This document shows, one piece after another, positions 37,511 through 48,063 of a DNA stretch of 64,000 nucleotides. The stretch is from Undibacterium sp. KW1 (GTDB taxonomy: Bacteria > Pseudomonadota > Gammaproteobacteria > Burkholderiales > Burkholderiaceae_D). The stretch spans positions 3,286,001 through 3,350,000 of the forward strand of contig NZ_AP018439.1 in the NCBI RefSeq assembly GCF_009937955.1. Direction: 5' to 3'. The notes beneath the pieces are model-generated. The model was not told the origin of the DNA, searched no databases, and worked only from the letters and a program-made list of their open reading frames with translations. Both the position numbers and the translations under genes were made by a program. Each line of letters opens with the position of its first letter. Position 1 is the first letter of the stretch.

Positions 37511-39526
37511 ATGACCCTGCTTACCTCCCCCGCCATACACCTGCTACGCAATTTTAAAATTGCCCACAAGCTCAGTTTTGTCGCCCTTGCCTTTGCTGTG
37601 CCCTTGCTTGTAGTGCTGGCTCTGCTGTTTCAAAACCTGCGGGAAGATGTATTGCAAACGCAGGCAAAGCAAGTCGCGATTAAAAGCATCGCGGCAAAAA
37701 ATGATCTGCGCCTGCTGATACAAAAACAGCGCGCCTTGCAGCACATGCGACTGCTGGGCAATAAACAGCTGGCAGCCAGCCTGACAGAAAATCAGGGCAA
37801 GATCGAGACATTGCTAAAGCAAACTGATCAGGCCAGCCCGGTCAAAAATCTGTGGCCTGCCTTGCTGGCAAGAGAAGCACAACTCAAGTCGGCAGAAAGT
37901 TTTACTGAATATGGCAAGCTGTTAAATTCGCTGGAACTTGAGATGGCAGAAATAGCCAATAGTTCAAAACTGGCCCTTGATAGCGACTTAAAAACCCATC
38001 AACTCGTCAATATCTATCTCAATACCCTGCCGCAAATAGAAGAGAGATTGTCTGTCATTGCCGGTCGTGGTGCGGCTTACATAGACACAGGTTTGTTTGA
38101 GGCTGGCGAAGATGTGATGCTCAATTCCCTGCACATGCTGGTAAAGCTGAACTTATCCGAGCTTGCCATGAGCATGCAGAATCTGGGTGGGTATGGGAAA
38201 GCCTATGCATCAACAAACACCAGCATGCAGGCCAGCATTGCTGATGCAAAGAAATTTCTGGAGCGCTCACAGGATGAAGTACTGGCCTCGGTCAATCAAA
38301 GTAGCGGCGACGCATTTTTGCAGGCAGGTACAGATAATCTGAACAAACTGGCCGCGACCAAAACAGCGATAGCTGGCCTTATCGCAAGCAATCTGGCGCA
38401 AAAAATTGACAAGGCCAATCAATATGCCTGGCAAATGTCCGCAGGCATTATCTTGCTCTTGCTGATCGCCAGTTATCTTCTGATGGCGATCTATCAGGCC
38501 TTAACGATGGACGTCAATACCTTGACAAAAGCAATCGCAGAAACTGCCGCCGGCAATTTACAGAACCGCGTCAGCAGCAACGGCAAAGATGAACTGGCGC
38601 AGTTAATCAATTCCGTCGGCAGGATGAATGTGGAGTTGAGTAACCTGGTCGCCAATATCCGCCACAGCGCACAAACGGTGGATATCATTGCGAGGGAAAT
38701 TCACGATGAAAACACCGACCTGGCCAGCCGCACTGAGAGCCAGGCCAGCTCCCTGCAGCAGACAGCCTCGGCAATTGACGAACTGACCGCCACCATTACC
38801 GAGAATGCTGGCAACCTGGCGCAAGCAAACAGCCTTATGCATAGCTCGGCTGAACGCGTGCAACAAGGGCTGGAAGTCATGGAGAGCAGCATCTTGTCCA
38901 TGCAAACCGTCAGTGCAAGCTCCAAAAAAATTACTGAAATCATCGGCGTCATGGATGGCATTGCCTTCCAGACCAATATCCTGGCACTGAATGCTGCCGT
39001 AGAAGCTGCCAGGGCTGGTCAGGAAGGCCGCGGCTTTGCCGTAGTGGCTGCAGAAGTACGCAACCTGGCACAACGCAGCGCGAATGCAGCAAAAGAGATA
39101 AAGGGCCTGATCGCTTCTTCAGGCCAGGCAGTGGAAGCTGGCAGCAAAATGATTAACACGGCAGGCCAGACCATGCGCAATATTGCCGACAATGTGGAAG
39201 TGGTGACCGAACTCATCAAACAAATCGCCAAAGCCAGCCAGGAACAAAGTACAGGAATTTCTGACGTGAACCAGGCGATAGGCGATATTGATCAAATCAC
39301 GCAAGATAATACCCGGCTGGTGGAAATGGCGAGTGGATCTACTGCAAAGCTGGAAGAACAGGCTGCCTCCCTCGGTGCTGCAGTCAGCGCATTCAAAACT
39401 CTGGAGGTGGTCACCACAGAAGCGCAGCGACTACATCTGGCCAGCAGCACTGAGGACCGCTTGGCGCTGACAGTAGCTAAAGTACATGGGACAAGAGTAG
39501 AAGAGAAGAAAAAACTGGCAGCATAA
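37511..39526 (+). CDS. Methyl-accepting chemotaxis protein with long helical sensor domain
   Basis: 671 residues. TM1 (about 22-42) and TM2 (about 308-332) enclose a periplasmic domain of about 265 residues with a helical character, rich in Gln, Leu and Lys ([27 protein letters not shown]). It is not a Cache domain and could be a helical-bundle or nitrate-sensor-like fold. A HAMP region follows, then the methyl-accepting domain with tip [20 protein letters not shown]. The ligand is unknown. A short hairpin TTAGGC-TTCG-GCCTAA lies upstream (37466-37481). Confidence 0.92.
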   Translation: MTLLTSPAIHLLRNFKIAHKLSFVALAFAVPLLVVLALLFQNLREDVLQTQAKQVAIKSIAAKNDLRLLIQKQRALQHMRLLGNKQLAASLTENQGKIETLLKQTDQASPVKNLWPALLAREAQLKSAESFTEYGKLLNSLELEMAEIANSSKLALDSDLKTHQLVNIYLNTLPQIEERLSVIAGRGAAYIDTGLFEAGEDVMLNSLHMLVKLNLSELAMSMQNLGGYGKAYASTNTSMQASIADAKKFLERSQDEVLASVNQSSGDAFLQAGTDNLNKLAATKTAIAGLIASNLAQKIDKANQYAWQMSAGIILLLLIASYLLMAIYQALTMDVNTLTKAIAETAAGNLQNRVSSNGKDELAQLINSVGRMNVELSNLVANIRHSAQTVDIIAREIHDENTDLASRTESQASSLQQTASAIDELTATITENAGNLAQANSLMHSSAERVQQGLEVMESSILSMQTVSASSKKITEIIGVMDGIAFQTNILALNAAVEAARAGQEGRGFAVVAAEVRNLAQRSANAAKEIKGLIASSGQAVEAGSKMINTAGQTMRNIADNVEVVTELIKQIAKASQEQSTGISDVNQAIGDIDQITQDNTRLVEMASGSTAKLEEQAASLGAAVSAFKTLEVVTTEAQRLHLASSTEDRLALTVAKVHGTRVEEKKKLAA

Positions 39527-39563
39527 GACAATGCCGCCGTCTGGGTGGCATTTGCATGTGCAT

Positions 39564-39602
39564 GAAAAAAGCCACCGGGCAAATGCGCTGGTGGCTTTTT
39601 TT
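39564..39602. terminator. Bidirectional intrinsic terminator (chemoreceptor / merR)
   Basis: AAAAAAGCCACC and GGTGGCTTTTTTT arms around a 13-base loop lie between the convergent chemoreceptor and merR genes. Both strands end in T-runs. Confidence 0.87.
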
Positions 39603-39647
39603 GTGAATGACAGTTTGTTTTGCAGGTTTATGTCGCTGCCGACCGTC

Positions 39648-40022
39648 TCAGACCTTCAGCAAACCCAGGATGGATTGCAATTCATCCCTGATCTGATGCA
39701 AATTCACCGGTTCTTCAACTGGCTCATTGGATGCCGACTCCGCATGACCGCCATTGACGTTGAGTTTATTTCTCGCGCCATTGATAGTAAAGCCCTGCTC
39801 ATATAATAATTCGCGGATACGGCGTATCAGCAACACTTCATGATGCTGATAATAACGACGGTTGCCGCGACGCTTGACTGGCTTCAGTTGCGTAAATTCC
39901 TGCTCCCAATAGCGCAGGACATGCGGTTTGACGCCACACAATTCACCAACTTCGCCTATCGTAAAATACCGCTTGGCCGGGATAGGCGGCAGTACAAAAG
40001 ACTCAATCTTGATTTCAGTCAT
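39648..40022 (-). CDS. MerR family transcriptional regulator
   Basis: 124 residues. The N-terminal winged helix (about 18-85: YFTIGEVGELCGVKPHVLRYWEQEFTQLKPVKRRGNRRYYQHHEVLLIRRIRELLY) matches MerR HTH_1. The C-terminal 40 residues are short and have no metal-binding Cys, so it is not a metal sensor of the MerR/CueR type. This gene follows ihfA in many betaproteobacteria, as here (8 bp gap), at the end of the thrS-to-ihfA block. Its targets are unknown. Confidence 0.92.
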   Translation of the reverse strand: MTEIKIESFVLPPIPAKRYFTIGEVGELCGVKPHVLRYWEQEFTQLKPVKRRGNRRYYQHHEVLLIRRIRELLYEQGFTINGARNKLNVNGGHAESASNEPVEEPVNLHQIRDELQSILGLLKV

Positions 40023-40030
40023 GGAAAATA

Positions 40031-40444
40031 TCAGGCAGCATGGGCAAGAGGTTGATTACCGACATCATCGACCATGCCTTTGAGTTTCTGGCTGGCATGG
40101 AAAGTGACGACACGACGTGCAGTAATAGGGATTTCTTCACCGGTTTTAGGATTGCGACCAGGACGTTGCGGCTTGTCACGCAACTGGAAATTGCCAAAGC
40201 CGGACAACTTGACGGCCTCGCCCCTTTCCAGTGCATCACGGATTTCATCAAAAAAAGTTTCTACCATGTCCTTGGCTTCGCGCTTGTTCAAACCTACATG
40301 TTCAAACAGGAGCTCGGCCAATTCTGCCTTGGTCAAGGTAGGCAATTCCTTTTCCGCCTGTGACCGCGCCCGGGCTTCCTGCATTGCGCGATTCAAATCA
40401 GCATCCAGCACCGACTGGAACTCGGCGGAAATTACATCATTCAT
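40031..40444 (-). CDS. ihfA: Integration host factor subunit alpha, with N-terminal extension
   Basis: 137 residues from the ATG at 40444 (GAGAAGAG upstream). The HU/IHF fold runs from [16 protein letters not shown] (starting at residue 37) to [10 protein letters not shown] and includes the DNA-bending arm with its intercalating proline region ([22 protein letters not shown]). IHF bends DNA as an alpha-beta heterodimer. E. coli IhfA starts almost at LTKAE, so this protein carries about 34 extra residues, acidic and Ala/Glu/Arg-rich; similar extensions occur in other Burkholderiales. An internal Met at residue 21 is an alternative start. The linked pheT-ihfA order supports the assignment. Confidence 0.94.
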   Translation of the reverse strand: MNDVISAEFQSVLDADLNRAMQEARARSQAEKELPTLTKAELAELLFEHVGLNKREAKDMVETFFDEIRDALERGEAVKLSGFGNFQLRDKPQRPGRNPKTGEEIPITARRVVTFHASQKLKGMVDDVGNQPLAHAA

Positions 40445-40486
40445 TTCGAAACTCTTCTCAATTAATACTAACAATTACAGACAAGA

Positions 40487-42913
40487 TCAACGCAGTTTGG
40501 CAGCAAATTGCTGACTCGCAGCTTGCACCAGGGCTTGCATTGCAGCCTCCACTTTATCGTCTTGCAGCGTACTTTGAGTATCTTGCAAGCTAAAGCGGAA
40601 AGCAAGACTTTTCTCATCTGCTTCCAGACCTTTTCCACGATATTCATCAAACAAAACAAAGCCTTGCACGATTTTACATGCTTCGTTCTGCTGCGCTTCC
40701 TGCTTGAAAACATCCAGCAGATTTTGCACTACAACTGTCTGTTTGACAACTAGCGCCAGATCGCGGGTGACTGCCTGAAACTTGGATATTTCCTGATATG
40801 AGGGCACTTGCACTTGTTGCAAGGCTGTCACATCAACTTCAAATACCACGGGTGCCAAAGGCAGGTCATATTTTTGCTGCAGGCGTGGATGCAACTCACC
40901 GATAAAGCCGATGACTTTACCTTCAAATTCTATGCTTGCACTGCGGCCCGGATGCAGGGCGACATGCTCATTCTTGACGAAGCGCAAAGAACCAGGTGCA
41001 AACAAGGCCTCCAGATCAGCCTTGATATCAAAGAAATCAACATTGCGGGTATCCTGGCCCCACTGCTCTTCTGCTACCGGGCCATAGGCCAATGCAGCCA
41101 GGCGTTTAGGCTGGTGATAGCCAGCCACTTCCAGCGGACCATCCTGCACGCCAGCATCTTGCAAATACACTGCGCCGATTTCAAAAATACGGACGCGATT
41201 CAGTTTACGGTTAAGGTTATAACGGGCATTCGCTACCAGGCTGCCTATCATGCTGGTACGCATGACACTCATCTGGCTGGCGATAGGATTAAGCAATTTA
41301 ACTGGCGCATCATTGCCAGCAAAATCTTTTTCCCATGCTTCTTCAACGAAGCTGTAATTCACCACTTCCTGATAATCCTGGTCAGCCACGAGACGACGCA
41401 CGGCAAACAGCGAACGCTGGTTTTCTGGTGCGATCAGCATGGCATTGGCAGCTACTGGCGGCAATGCAGGAATATTTTCAAAGCCATATACACGCGCCAC
41501 TTCTTCGATCAGATCTTCTTCGATTTCTATATCGAAGCGATAAGATGGCGGCGTCACCAGGAACTCACCTGGCTGCTGGGTGAATTGCAAACCCAGGCGG
41601 GTGAAAATATCCGCAATCCTGGCATCATCCAGCGCCACACCGATGACTTTCACTGCACGTGCAGTACGCAGCTTGACTGGCAGACGTTGTGGCAGGTTGA
41701 CGATCTGGTCATCCACCGGACCCAGCTTGACTTGTTCGGCACCACCACAAATCTCAACGATCAGGGCGCTGATGCGCTCTATGTGTTCAACGATAGAGGC
41801 AAAATCGACGCCGCGCTCAAAGCGGTGCGCTGCATCAGTGGAGAAATTAAAACGACGGGCACGGCCCTGTATCGCCTGTGGCCACCAGAAAGCGGCTTCC
41901 AGATAAATGTTTTGCGTATCCAGAGTCACGGATGTCGAGTCACCACCCATGATACCGGCCAGGGATTCAATTTCTTTATCATCTGAAATAACGCCAACCC
42001 AGTCATCCACCTCAACCGTATTGCCATTCAAGAGCTTCAGCGATTCACCAGCTTTACCCCAGCGCACTTCCAGGCCACCGTGGATCTTGTCCAGATCAAA
42101 CACATGGGACGGACGGCCCAGTTCCAACATGACATAGTTGGAAATATCCACCAGTGCAGAGATAGGACGCTGACCACTGCGCTCCAGTCTTTGCTTCATC
42201 CATTCCGGCGTCGCGGCACGGGCATTGACGCCACGGATAACACGACCAGCAAAACGGCCGCACAGGTCAGGTGCGCTGACTTTAACAGGCAAAACTTCTT
42301 GCAAAGTGACTGGCAGCACGACTGCTTCCGGCAAGTGCATGGCTGTGCCAGTCAGGGCAGATACCTCACGCGCCACGCCGAGTACCGACAGGCAGTCCGC
42401 CTTGTTGGGTGTCAGCTTGATGGTGAATTTCAGGTCATTAAGTTGATAGTAATCGCGGAAGTTCTGACCGACTGGTGCATCGGACGGCAAGTCCATCAGG
42501 CCGCCGTGGTCTTCCGACAATTTCAATTCGCGGGCGGAGCACAGCATGCCGTAGGACTCAACGCCACGCAGCTTACCTATCTTGATTTCAAACGGTTTAC
42601 CGTCTGCACCAGGTGGCAGGATGGCACCAACCATGGCGCATGGCACTTTCATGCCTACGCGCACATTCGGTGCGCCGCAAACGATATTCAAGAGACTGCC
42701 AGTACCTACGTCAACCTGACAGACATTGAGCTTGTCAGCATCGGGATGCTTGGCGATTTCGCGGATTTCCGCGACGACGACATTATTAAATGGGGGAGCA
42801 ACCGGCTCCACCTCTTCGACTTCCAATCCCGACATGGTGAGCAGATGGGACAACTCATCCGAAGTCATCTTCGGATCGACCATGGTACGTAGCCAGTTTT
42901 CAGAAAATTGCAT
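40487..42913 (-). CDS. pheT: Phenylalanine--tRNA ligase beta subunit
   Basis: 808 residues, full length. The protein begins [25 protein letters not shown] and has the tRNA-binding EMAP-like domain (about 45-150), the B3/B4 editing region, B5, and the C-terminal anticodon-binding domain ([16 protein letters not shown]...). With PheS it forms the alpha2-beta2 enzyme that charges tRNA-Phe; the beta chain edits mischarged tyrosine. It lies between pheS and ihfA, as in most proteobacteria. Confidence 0.97.
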   Translation of the reverse strand: MQFSENWLRTMVDPKMTSDELSHLLTMSGLEVEEVEPVAPPFNNVVVAEIREIAKHPDADKLNVCQVDVGTGSLLNIVCGAPNVRVGMKVPCAMVGAILPPGADGKPFEIKIGKLRGVESYGMLCSARELKLSEDHGGLMDLPSDAPVGQNFRDYYQLNDLKFTIKLTPNKADCLSVLGVAREVSALTGTAMHLPEAVVLPVTLQEVLPVKVSAPDLCGRFAGRVIRGVNARAATPEWMKQRLERSGQRPISALVDISNYVMLELGRPSHVFDLDKIHGGLEVRWGKAGESLKLLNGNTVEVDDWVGVISDDKEIESLAGIMGGDSTSVTLDTQNIYLEAAFWWPQAIQGRARRFNFSTDAAHRFERGVDFASIVEHIERISALIVEICGGAEQVKLGPVDDQIVNLPQRLPVKLRTARAVKVIGVALDDARIADIFTRLGLQFTQQPGEFLVTPPSYRFDIEIEEDLIEEVARVYGFENIPALPPVAANAMLIAPENQRSLFAVRRLVADQDYQEVVNYSFVEEAWEKDFAGNDAPVKLLNPIASQMSVMRTSMIGSLVANARYNLNRKLNRVRIFEIGAVYLQDAGVQDGPLEVAGYHQPKRLAALAYGPVAEEQWGQDTRNVDFFDIKADLEALFAPGSLRFVKNEHVALHPGRSASIEFEGKVIGFIGELHPRLQQKYDLPLAPVVFEVDVTALQQVQVPSYQEISKFQAVTRDLALVVKQTVVVQNLLDVFKQEAQQNEACKIVQGFVLFDEYRGKGLEADEKSLAFRFSLQDTQSTLQDDKVEAAMQALVQAASQQFAAKLR

Positions 42914-42987
42914 AATTCAGCCGTCTAATGTTGGATGCAGGGCGCGATGCGCCACTCAAAAATTCAGGGATGCGCTGTGTAATTCTT

Positions 42988-44004
42988 TTAGTTGAACTGC
43001 TTCAGGAAGCGCAAATCGCCTTCGTAGAACAGGCGCAAATCATTGACGCCATAGCGCAGCATGGTCAGCCGCTCGAGACCGGAGCCAAAGGCAAAGCCTA
43101 TGTATTTTTCCGGGTCCAGACCCATGTTACGTACCACGCTAGGGTGTACCTGGCCAGAGCCGGACACTTCCAGCCAGCGGCCTTTCAACGGGCCACTACC
43201 AAAGGCGATGTCGATCTCGGCTGAAGGTTCCGTGAATGGGAAATACGATGGGCGGAAACGCACCTGCAAATCGTCAGTTTCAAAGAAGGCTTTGACGAAA
43301 TTCAGGTACACGCCTTTGAGGTCAGCAAAGCTGATGTCTTCAGCAATCCACAAGCCCTCAACCTGATGGAACATCGGGGAGTGCGTGGCATCACTATCGA
43401 CGCGATAAGTACGGCCAGGCGCGATGACTTTGATAGGTGGTTTGTTCATGCGTGCATAACGCACCTGCATGGGGCTGGTATGAGTACGCAGCAATAATTG
43501 TTTGCCCTGGCTATCTTTGCCATCGACATAAAAGGTGTCCTGCATCGAGCGTGCAGGATGGTTTTCAGGGCTGTTCAGTGCGGTAAAATTGGTCCAGTCC
43601 GTTTCGATTTCGGGGCCGTCTGCCACGTCAAAACCGATGGAACGGAAGATTTCTTCAACACGCTGCCAGGTACGCATGACAGGGTGGATACCACCAACGC
43701 CACGGCCACGGCCAGGCAGGCTGACATCGATCGCTTCTGCATTCAGGCGCGCCTGCATTTGTGCATTCGCCAGGGCATCGCGTCTTTCAGTCAGGGCTTC
43801 TTCTATCTGTACTTTGGCGGCATTGATCACTGCGCCCTGTACTTTTTTTTCCTCTGGTGGCAATTTACCCAGACTCTTCATCTGTTCTGTAATCTGACCA
43901 CTCTTACCAAGGTAAAGCGCTTTCGCGTTCTCTAATGCTGCAGCATCATTTGCTGCCAGAAAATCAGCACGTGCCTGGCTGACGATTTGATCTAAAGGGT
44001 TCAT
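42988..44004 (-). CDS. pheS: Phenylalanine--tRNA ligase alpha subunit
   Basis: 338 residues from the ATG at 44004 ([15 protein letters not shown]). The frame is open up to 44070, but that part overlaps an upstream hairpin and its T-run. Class II motifs are visible: motif 2 [28 protein letters not shown] and motif 3 [22 protein letters not shown]. It is the catalytic subunit of the PheST heterotetramer. A hairpin resembling a terminator or attenuator lies 40-80 bp before the start, which suggests regulated readthrough or a separate promoter. Confidence 0.96.
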   Translation of the reverse strand: MNPLDQIVSQARADFLAANDAAALENAKALYLGKSGQITEQMKSLGKLPPEEKKVQGAVINAAKVQIEEALTERRDALANAQMQARLNAEAIDVSLPGRGRGVGGIHPVMRTWQRVEEIFRSIGFDVADGPEIETDWTNFTALNSPENHPARSMQDTFYVDGKDSQGKQLLLRTHTSPMQVRYARMNKPPIKVIAPGRTYRVDSDATHSPMFHQVEGLWIAEDISFADLKGVYLNFVKAFFETDDLQVRFRPSYFPFTEPSAEIDIAFGSGPLKGRWLEVSGSGQVHPSVVRNMGLDPEKYIGFAFGSGLERLTMLRYGVNDLRLFYEGDLRFLKQFN

Positions 44005-44044
44005 GCCTTGTTCCCGCTTACTGTGAAGCTGAAATAATGATCTG

Positions 44045-44081
44045 AAAACAAAACGGGGCATAGGATTCAACCTCTGCCCCG
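44045..44081 (-). terminator. Terminator or attenuator hairpin in the pheS leader
   Basis: On the minus strand CGGGGCA and TGCCCCG arms (44075-44081 and 44054-44060), extended by AGG/CCT, are followed by TTTTGTTTT. It lies after rplT and before pheS. In E. coli pheST is attenuated through a Phe-rich leader peptide; no such peptide is evident here. A second small hairpin, ACTGGC-TTGT-GCCAGT, lies at 44096-44111. Confidence 0.65.
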
Positions 44082-44136
44082 CTTGATATTTGCAACTGGC
44101 TTGTGCCAGTCACTACGACTCACTGATTGCGATCAC

Positions 44137-44281
44137 TAGAACCTAATTACGATCTTACTGCGCGTACGTGATCGGGGCTCATGTGCTGCTCAAAATGCTC
44201 ATGTACTAAAGTACATTCCGCTTTTTGTGCTGCTCTTCACCCCGCTGACGCTCGCTCGCTACAGATCGTAAGCAGGTTCTA
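44137..44281. repeat. 145-bp inverted-repeat element with GTAC-N4-GTAC centre
   Basis: The ends TAGAACCTAATTACGATCT and AGATCGTAAGCAGGTTCTA are inverted over 19 bp with two mismatches. The exact centre is ATGTACTAAAGTACAT (44201-44216). It is non-coding, inserted between rplT and pheS. The terminal TAGAAC is shared with the 269-bp element at 16936. Confidence 0.75.
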
Positions 44282-44287
44282 ATATGA

Positions 44288-44647
44288 TTAGGCAGCCAGG
44301 TTAGCTTTGACTTGATTAACAATCGCAGCGAATGCTGGTTTGTCAGTCACAGCCATATCAGCCAGTACTTTACGGTCGAGTTCAATCGCGGCTTTTTTCA
44401 GGCCGTTCATAAACACGCTGTAAGTCAGGCCATGCTGACGAGCCGCTGCATTGATACGTGTGATCCACAAAGCGCGGAATACACGTTTCTTGTTGCGGCG
44501 ATCACGGTATGCATATTGACCAGCGCGCATAACTGCTTGCTTGGCAATACGGAATACCTTACTGCGACGACCACGGTAACCTTTAGCAAGGTTAAGAACT
44601 TTTTTATGACGGGCACGAGCTGTAACCCCACGTTTTACTCTAGGCAT
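44288..44647 (-). CDS. rplT: 50S ribosomal protein L20
   Basis: 119 residues, full length, highly basic, starting [39 protein letters not shown]. It binds 23S rRNA early in large-subunit assembly. In other proteobacteria L20 also represses translation of the rpmI-rplT mRNA. It follows rpmI by 28 bp. Confidence 0.98.
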   Translation of the reverse strand: MPRVKRGVTARARHKKVLNLAKGYRGRRSKVFRIAKQAVMRAGQYAYRDRRNKKRVFRALWITRINAAARQHGLTYSVFMNGLKKAAIELDRKVLADMAVTDKPAFAAIVNQVKANLAA

Positions 44648-44675
44648 AATAACTCCTTAAATAATGAGTATGAGG

Positions 44676-44873
44676 TTAAGCTGTTGGCATCATGCGCATG
44701 ACGGAGACCATGTTGGTGTCATGAACACCTACAGCACCGCGCAATTGACGTTTGTTCTTGGTAGTTTTCTTGGTCAGGATGTGACGTTTGAAAGCTTGAC
44801 CGCGTTTAACGGTACCACCTGGACGGACGCGGAAGCGCTTCTTGGCGCTGCTTTTCGTCTTCATTTTTGGCAT
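44676..44873 (-). CDS. rpmI: 50S ribosomal protein L35
   Basis: 65 residues, full length, basic, starting [46 protein letters not shown], the L35 signature. It lies between infC and rplT, the normal order. The 182 bp between infC and rpmI may hold the L20-responsive leader, but I could not identify the structure. Confidence 0.98.
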   Translation of the reverse strand: MPKMKTKSSAKKRFRVRPGGTVKRGQAFKRHILTKKTTKNKRQLRGAVGVHDTNMVSVMRMMPTA

Positions 44874-45055
44874 AGTACTATCTGTCTTTTAAGACAGCTC
44901 CACTTTTATATGATGGTAGGTGGCAGCAACAATCGCTACTCTTGGATGCCTACTTCTCACTTATTGTGACCCGCTGTTAAGGCGGGTCTGTCGTAATGCG
45001 CGCTGATGCGTGCCTCACAAACTCTAACCAGAAACAAGCAAAAACTTATTTCTCT

Positions 45056-45577
45056 TTATTTCTTTTTCTTAGGCGCCAGTATCATGATCATCTGACGACC
45101 TTCCATCTTTGGAAACTGCTCGACCTGGCCATACGGTTCCAGATCAGCCTTCAAACGCTCCAACATACGCATGCCGATTTCCTGATGCGCCATTTCACGA
45201 CCACGGAAACGCAGTGTGATCTTGGTCTTGTCGCCATCATCCAGGAACTTGGTCAGATTACGCAATTTGATATTGTAATCGCCATCATCTGTACCCGGAC
45301 GGAATTTGACTTCCTTGACCAGAATGACTTTTTGCTTCAGCTTGGCTTCGTGAGCTTTCTTTTGCTCCTGGTATTTGAACTTGCCGTAATCCATCAAACG
45401 GCAAACTGGCGGCTGCGCCGTCGGCGCTATTTCCACCAAATCAACATTGGCTTCTTCCGCCAAGCGGAAGGCTTCACCCAGTTTTACGATGCCCAGAGGC
45501 TCGTTCTCAACGCCGGATAAGCGCACTTCAGGCGCTGTAATTTCACCGTTGATGCGATGTGACTTGTCAGTAGCTAT
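45056..45577 (-). CDS. infC: Translation initiation factor IF-3, ATA start codon
   Basis: 173 residues. The conserved IF-3 N-terminus [30 protein letters not shown] is encoded upstream of the first GTG; the only fitting start is ATA at 45577-45575, preceded by AAGGA at 7 bp. IF-3 genes typically use a rare start (AUU or AUC, sometimes AUA) because IF-3 itself rejects such starts and so represses its own synthesis. The rest is complete: linker [21 protein letters not shown] and C-terminal domain ending [14 protein letters not shown] prediction that uses only common starts would cut off 17 residues by beginning at VRLSG. Confidence 0.96.
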   Translation of the reverse strand: MATDKSHRINGEITAPEVRLSGVENEPLGIVKLGEAFRLAEEANVDLVEIAPTAQPPVCRLMDYGKFKYQEQKKAHEAKLKQKVILVKEVKFRPGTDDGDYNIKLRNLTKFLDDGDKTKITLRFRGREMAHQEIGMRMLERLKADLEPYGQVEQFPKMEGRQMIMILAPKKKK

Positions 45578-45599
45578 TGCAGTTTCCTTCGAAAATAAT

Positions 45600-45637
45600 A
45601 ATAAAAAGCTATGCAGCCCTGTTTAAAACAGGGTCGC
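45600..45637 (-). promoter_or_regulatory. Hairpin with U-rich tail between thrS and infC
   Basis: On the minus strand CCCTGTTT and AAACAGGG arms, flanked by GCAG/CTGC, are followed after 5 nt by TTTTTATTATTATTTT. This may terminate part of thrS transcription or shape the infC leader. It ends about 23 nt upstream of the infC start. Confidence 0.5.
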
Positions 45638-45647
45638 TGCTAATCTG

Positions 45648-47555
45648 TTAAACCTTGGTTTCAACTTCGTTTTTCAAACGAGCTATAAAGGCGTCCAGAG
45701 GCATTACCCCCAGATCCAGATTGCCACGCGTACGCACAGCCACTGTATTGGCATCCCTCTCTTTGTCGCCTATAACGAGGATATATGGCAGTTTTTGAAT
45801 GGAATGCTCGCGTATTTTAAAGGTAATTTTCTCATTACGCAAATCAGTTTTCACTCTAAACCCTTGTTTCTTCAGGATTTCTGCAACAGATTGTGAATAC
45901 TCAGCCTGCGATTCCGAGATGTTCAGGACAGAAACCTGCACTGGCGCCAGCCACAAAGGCAAGGCAGCAGCATGATTTTCTATCAAGATACCGATGAAAC
46001 GCTCCATAGAACCGACAATCGCGCGGTGCAACATGATAGGCACTTTGCGGCTGTTGTCATCTGCGACATATTCTGCACCCAGACGACCTGGCATAAAGAA
46101 ATCGACCTGCATGGTACCAACCTGCCATGGGCGACCCAGGCTGTCTTTCAGGTGGTATTCAATTTTAGGACCATAGAAAGCCCCCTCACCCGGCAATTCT
46201 TCCCACTCAACACCACAAGAACTCAAGGCGGTACGCAGAGTAGCTTCTGCCTTATCCCAGATTTCATCGCTGCCGATGCGGTTTTCAGGGCGCAAGGCGA
46301 GCTTGATGAAAATCTTGTCAAAGCCGAAGTCTTCATACACTTTCATCGCCTGTGGATGGAAAGCCATGACTTCATCCTGAATTTGCTCTTCTGTACAGAA
46401 AATATGACCATCATCCTGAGTAAAGCCACGCACGCGCATGATGCCATGCAGTGCACCAGACGGCTCATTACGGTGGCATTGACCAAACTCACCGAAACGC
46501 AGCGGCAGGTCGCGATAACTCTTTATGCCAGAATTGAAAATCTGTACATGGCCCGGGCAGTTCATAGGCTTCAGGGCATATTCACGGTTCTCGGATTCAG
46601 TGACAAACATATTGTCTTTATAGTTTTCCCAGTGACCAGTCTTGCCCCACAGGCTTTTATCCAGAATCTGCGGGCCTTTGACTTCTTGATAGCCACAGTC
46701 CTGATAGACCTTGCGCATGTATTGCTCTACCTGCTGCCAGATAGTCCAGCCCTTGGCATGCCAGAACACCAGGCCAGGCGCCTCATCCTGAAAGTGAAAC
46801 AAGTCCAGCGCCTTGCCGAGTTTGCGATGATCGCGCTTCTCCGCCTCTTCCAGCATATGCAGATAAGCTTCCTGATCTTCTTTCTTGGCGAAAGCAGTAC
46901 CATAGACACGTTGCAGCATCTCGTTTTTGGAGTCGCCACGCCAGTAGGCACCAGCCAGTTTCATGAGCTTGAATACCTTCAGCTTGCCAGTCGATGGTAC
47001 GTGCGGGCCACGGCACAAGTCAGTGAAATTGCCTTCTGTATATAGCGACACATCCTGATCAGCAGGAATTGACTCTATGATCTCGGCCTTATAGGCTTCG
47101 CCTATGGACTTGAAGTAAGCAACAGCCTCATCACGTGGCAAGACCTTGCGTATTACTGGCTCGTCTTTTTTTGCCAGTTCAGCCATTTTCTTTTCTATCG
47201 CCACCAGATCGTCTGGAGTAAATGGGCGCTTGTAGGAAAAGTCATAGTAAAAACCATTTTCGATGACCGGCCCAATAGTGACTTGCGCATCTGGATACAA
47301 CTCCTTGACCGCATAAGCCAGCAAGTGAGCAGTCGAGTGACGTATCACTTCCAGGCCATCAGCATCCTTGTCCGTGACGATAGCCAGATCCGCATCAGCA
47401 TCAATCAGATGCGAGGTATCGACCAGCTTGCCATTAACGCGACCAGCCAGAGCAGCTTTTGCCAGGCCAGCACCGATGCTGGCAGCAACTTGCGCCACCG
47501 TTACCGGCGCATCGAATTGTCGTTGCGAACCATCAGGAAGTTTTACTGAAACCAT
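45648..47555 (-). CDS. thrS: Threonine--tRNA ligase
   Basis: 635 residues from the ATG at 47555, supported by GGAGAG 6 bp upstream. Domains in order: TGS ([23 protein letters not shown]), editing domain with [16 protein letters not shown], class II catalytic core with motif 2 [19 protein letters not shown] and motif 3, and the C-terminal anticodon-binding domain ([18 protein letters not shown]). It charges tRNA-Thr and edits serine errors. It heads the thrS-infC-rpmI-rplT block. In E. coli ThrRS represses its own mRNA; no such operator could be recognised here. Confidence 0.97.
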   Translation of the reverse strand: MVSVKLPDGSQRQFDAPVTVAQVAASIGAGLAKAALAGRVNGKLVDTSHLIDADADLAIVTDKDADGLEVIRHSTAHLLAYAVKELYPDAQVTIGPVIENGFYYDFSYKRPFTPDDLVAIEKKMAELAKKDEPVIRKVLPRDEAVAYFKSIGEAYKAEIIESIPADQDVSLYTEGNFTDLCRGPHVPSTGKLKVFKLMKLAGAYWRGDSKNEMLQRVYGTAFAKKEDQEAYLHMLEEAEKRDHRKLGKALDLFHFQDEAPGLVFWHAKGWTIWQQVEQYMRKVYQDCGYQEVKGPQILDKSLWGKTGHWENYKDNMFVTESENREYALKPMNCPGHVQIFNSGIKSYRDLPLRFGEFGQCHRNEPSGALHGIMRVRGFTQDDGHIFCTEEQIQDEVMAFHPQAMKVYEDFGFDKIFIKLALRPENRIGSDEIWDKAEATLRTALSSCGVEWEELPGEGAFYGPKIEYHLKDSLGRPWQVGTMQVDFFMPGRLGAEYVADDNSRKVPIMLHRAIVGSMERFIGILIENHAAALPLWLAPVQVSVLNISESQAEYSQSVAEILKKQGFRVKTDLRNEKITFKIREHSIQKLPYILVIGDKERDANTVAVRTRGNLDLGVMPLDAFIARLKNEVETKV

Positions 47556-47617
47556 GTCACTCTCCAAAGCGGAAAAATACAAAAAGAATTGAGATAAAAG
47601 ATGAGTCTAAAAACGCA

Positions 47618-47650
47618 GACGAAAAAAAAGCACGGCTAGCCGTGCTTTTT
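47618..47650 (-). terminator. Terminator after tRNA-Val
   Basis: A perfect hairpin GCACGG-CTAG-CCGTGC is flanked by A-run and T-run on both sides, so it can work in either direction. It lies between tRNA-Val and thrS on the minus strand, so thrS should have its own promoter downstream of it or depend on readthrough. Confidence 0.8.
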
Positions 47651-47781
47651 CAGTTTGTTTCAAACGAAAAGTATCCTCGACTAGAGTCGCTCCCAAACCA
47701 GTTTAGTGGTAGTTCGCGGTGTCATAACCAGGGATGCCTTTCTCGCTCTTAACTATAATGTTTTAATAATTTTAAATCCGT

Positions 47782-47858
47782 TGGTAGGCACGATTGGACT
47801 CGAACCAACGACCCCTACCATGTCAAGGTAGTGCTCTAACCAGCTGAGCTACGCGCCT
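47782..47858 (-). tRNA. tRNA-Val (GAC)
   Basis: 77 nt with encoded CCA. Acceptor stem AGGCGCG/CGTGCCT, D-arm GCTCAGCTGGTTAGAGC, anticodon loop TTGACAT with GAC, and T-arm with GGTTCGAGTCC. Confidence 0.96.
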
Positions 47859-48063
47859 AAGAAACAAGAGTATAGCAGAGCCTTTAGGAAAATTGCTAGC
47901 CCCCTCGGGCAAAATATTTCCACGCCCTGTATAAACCTGAATATCAAGACTGCCTATTTAGCTCTATCAACTGAAAAAACAGCATCCATAAAATTTCCAT
48001 GTATATATATGACCCAGCCTTAGGCTACACTAATGCCATATTTAACACAGCACCATACTCTAC

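Noticed and set aside
40808..41986. Plus-strand frame of 392 codons opposite pheT
   Set aside because: Shadow of the pheT reading frame with His/Phe/Gln-rich composition; no domain.
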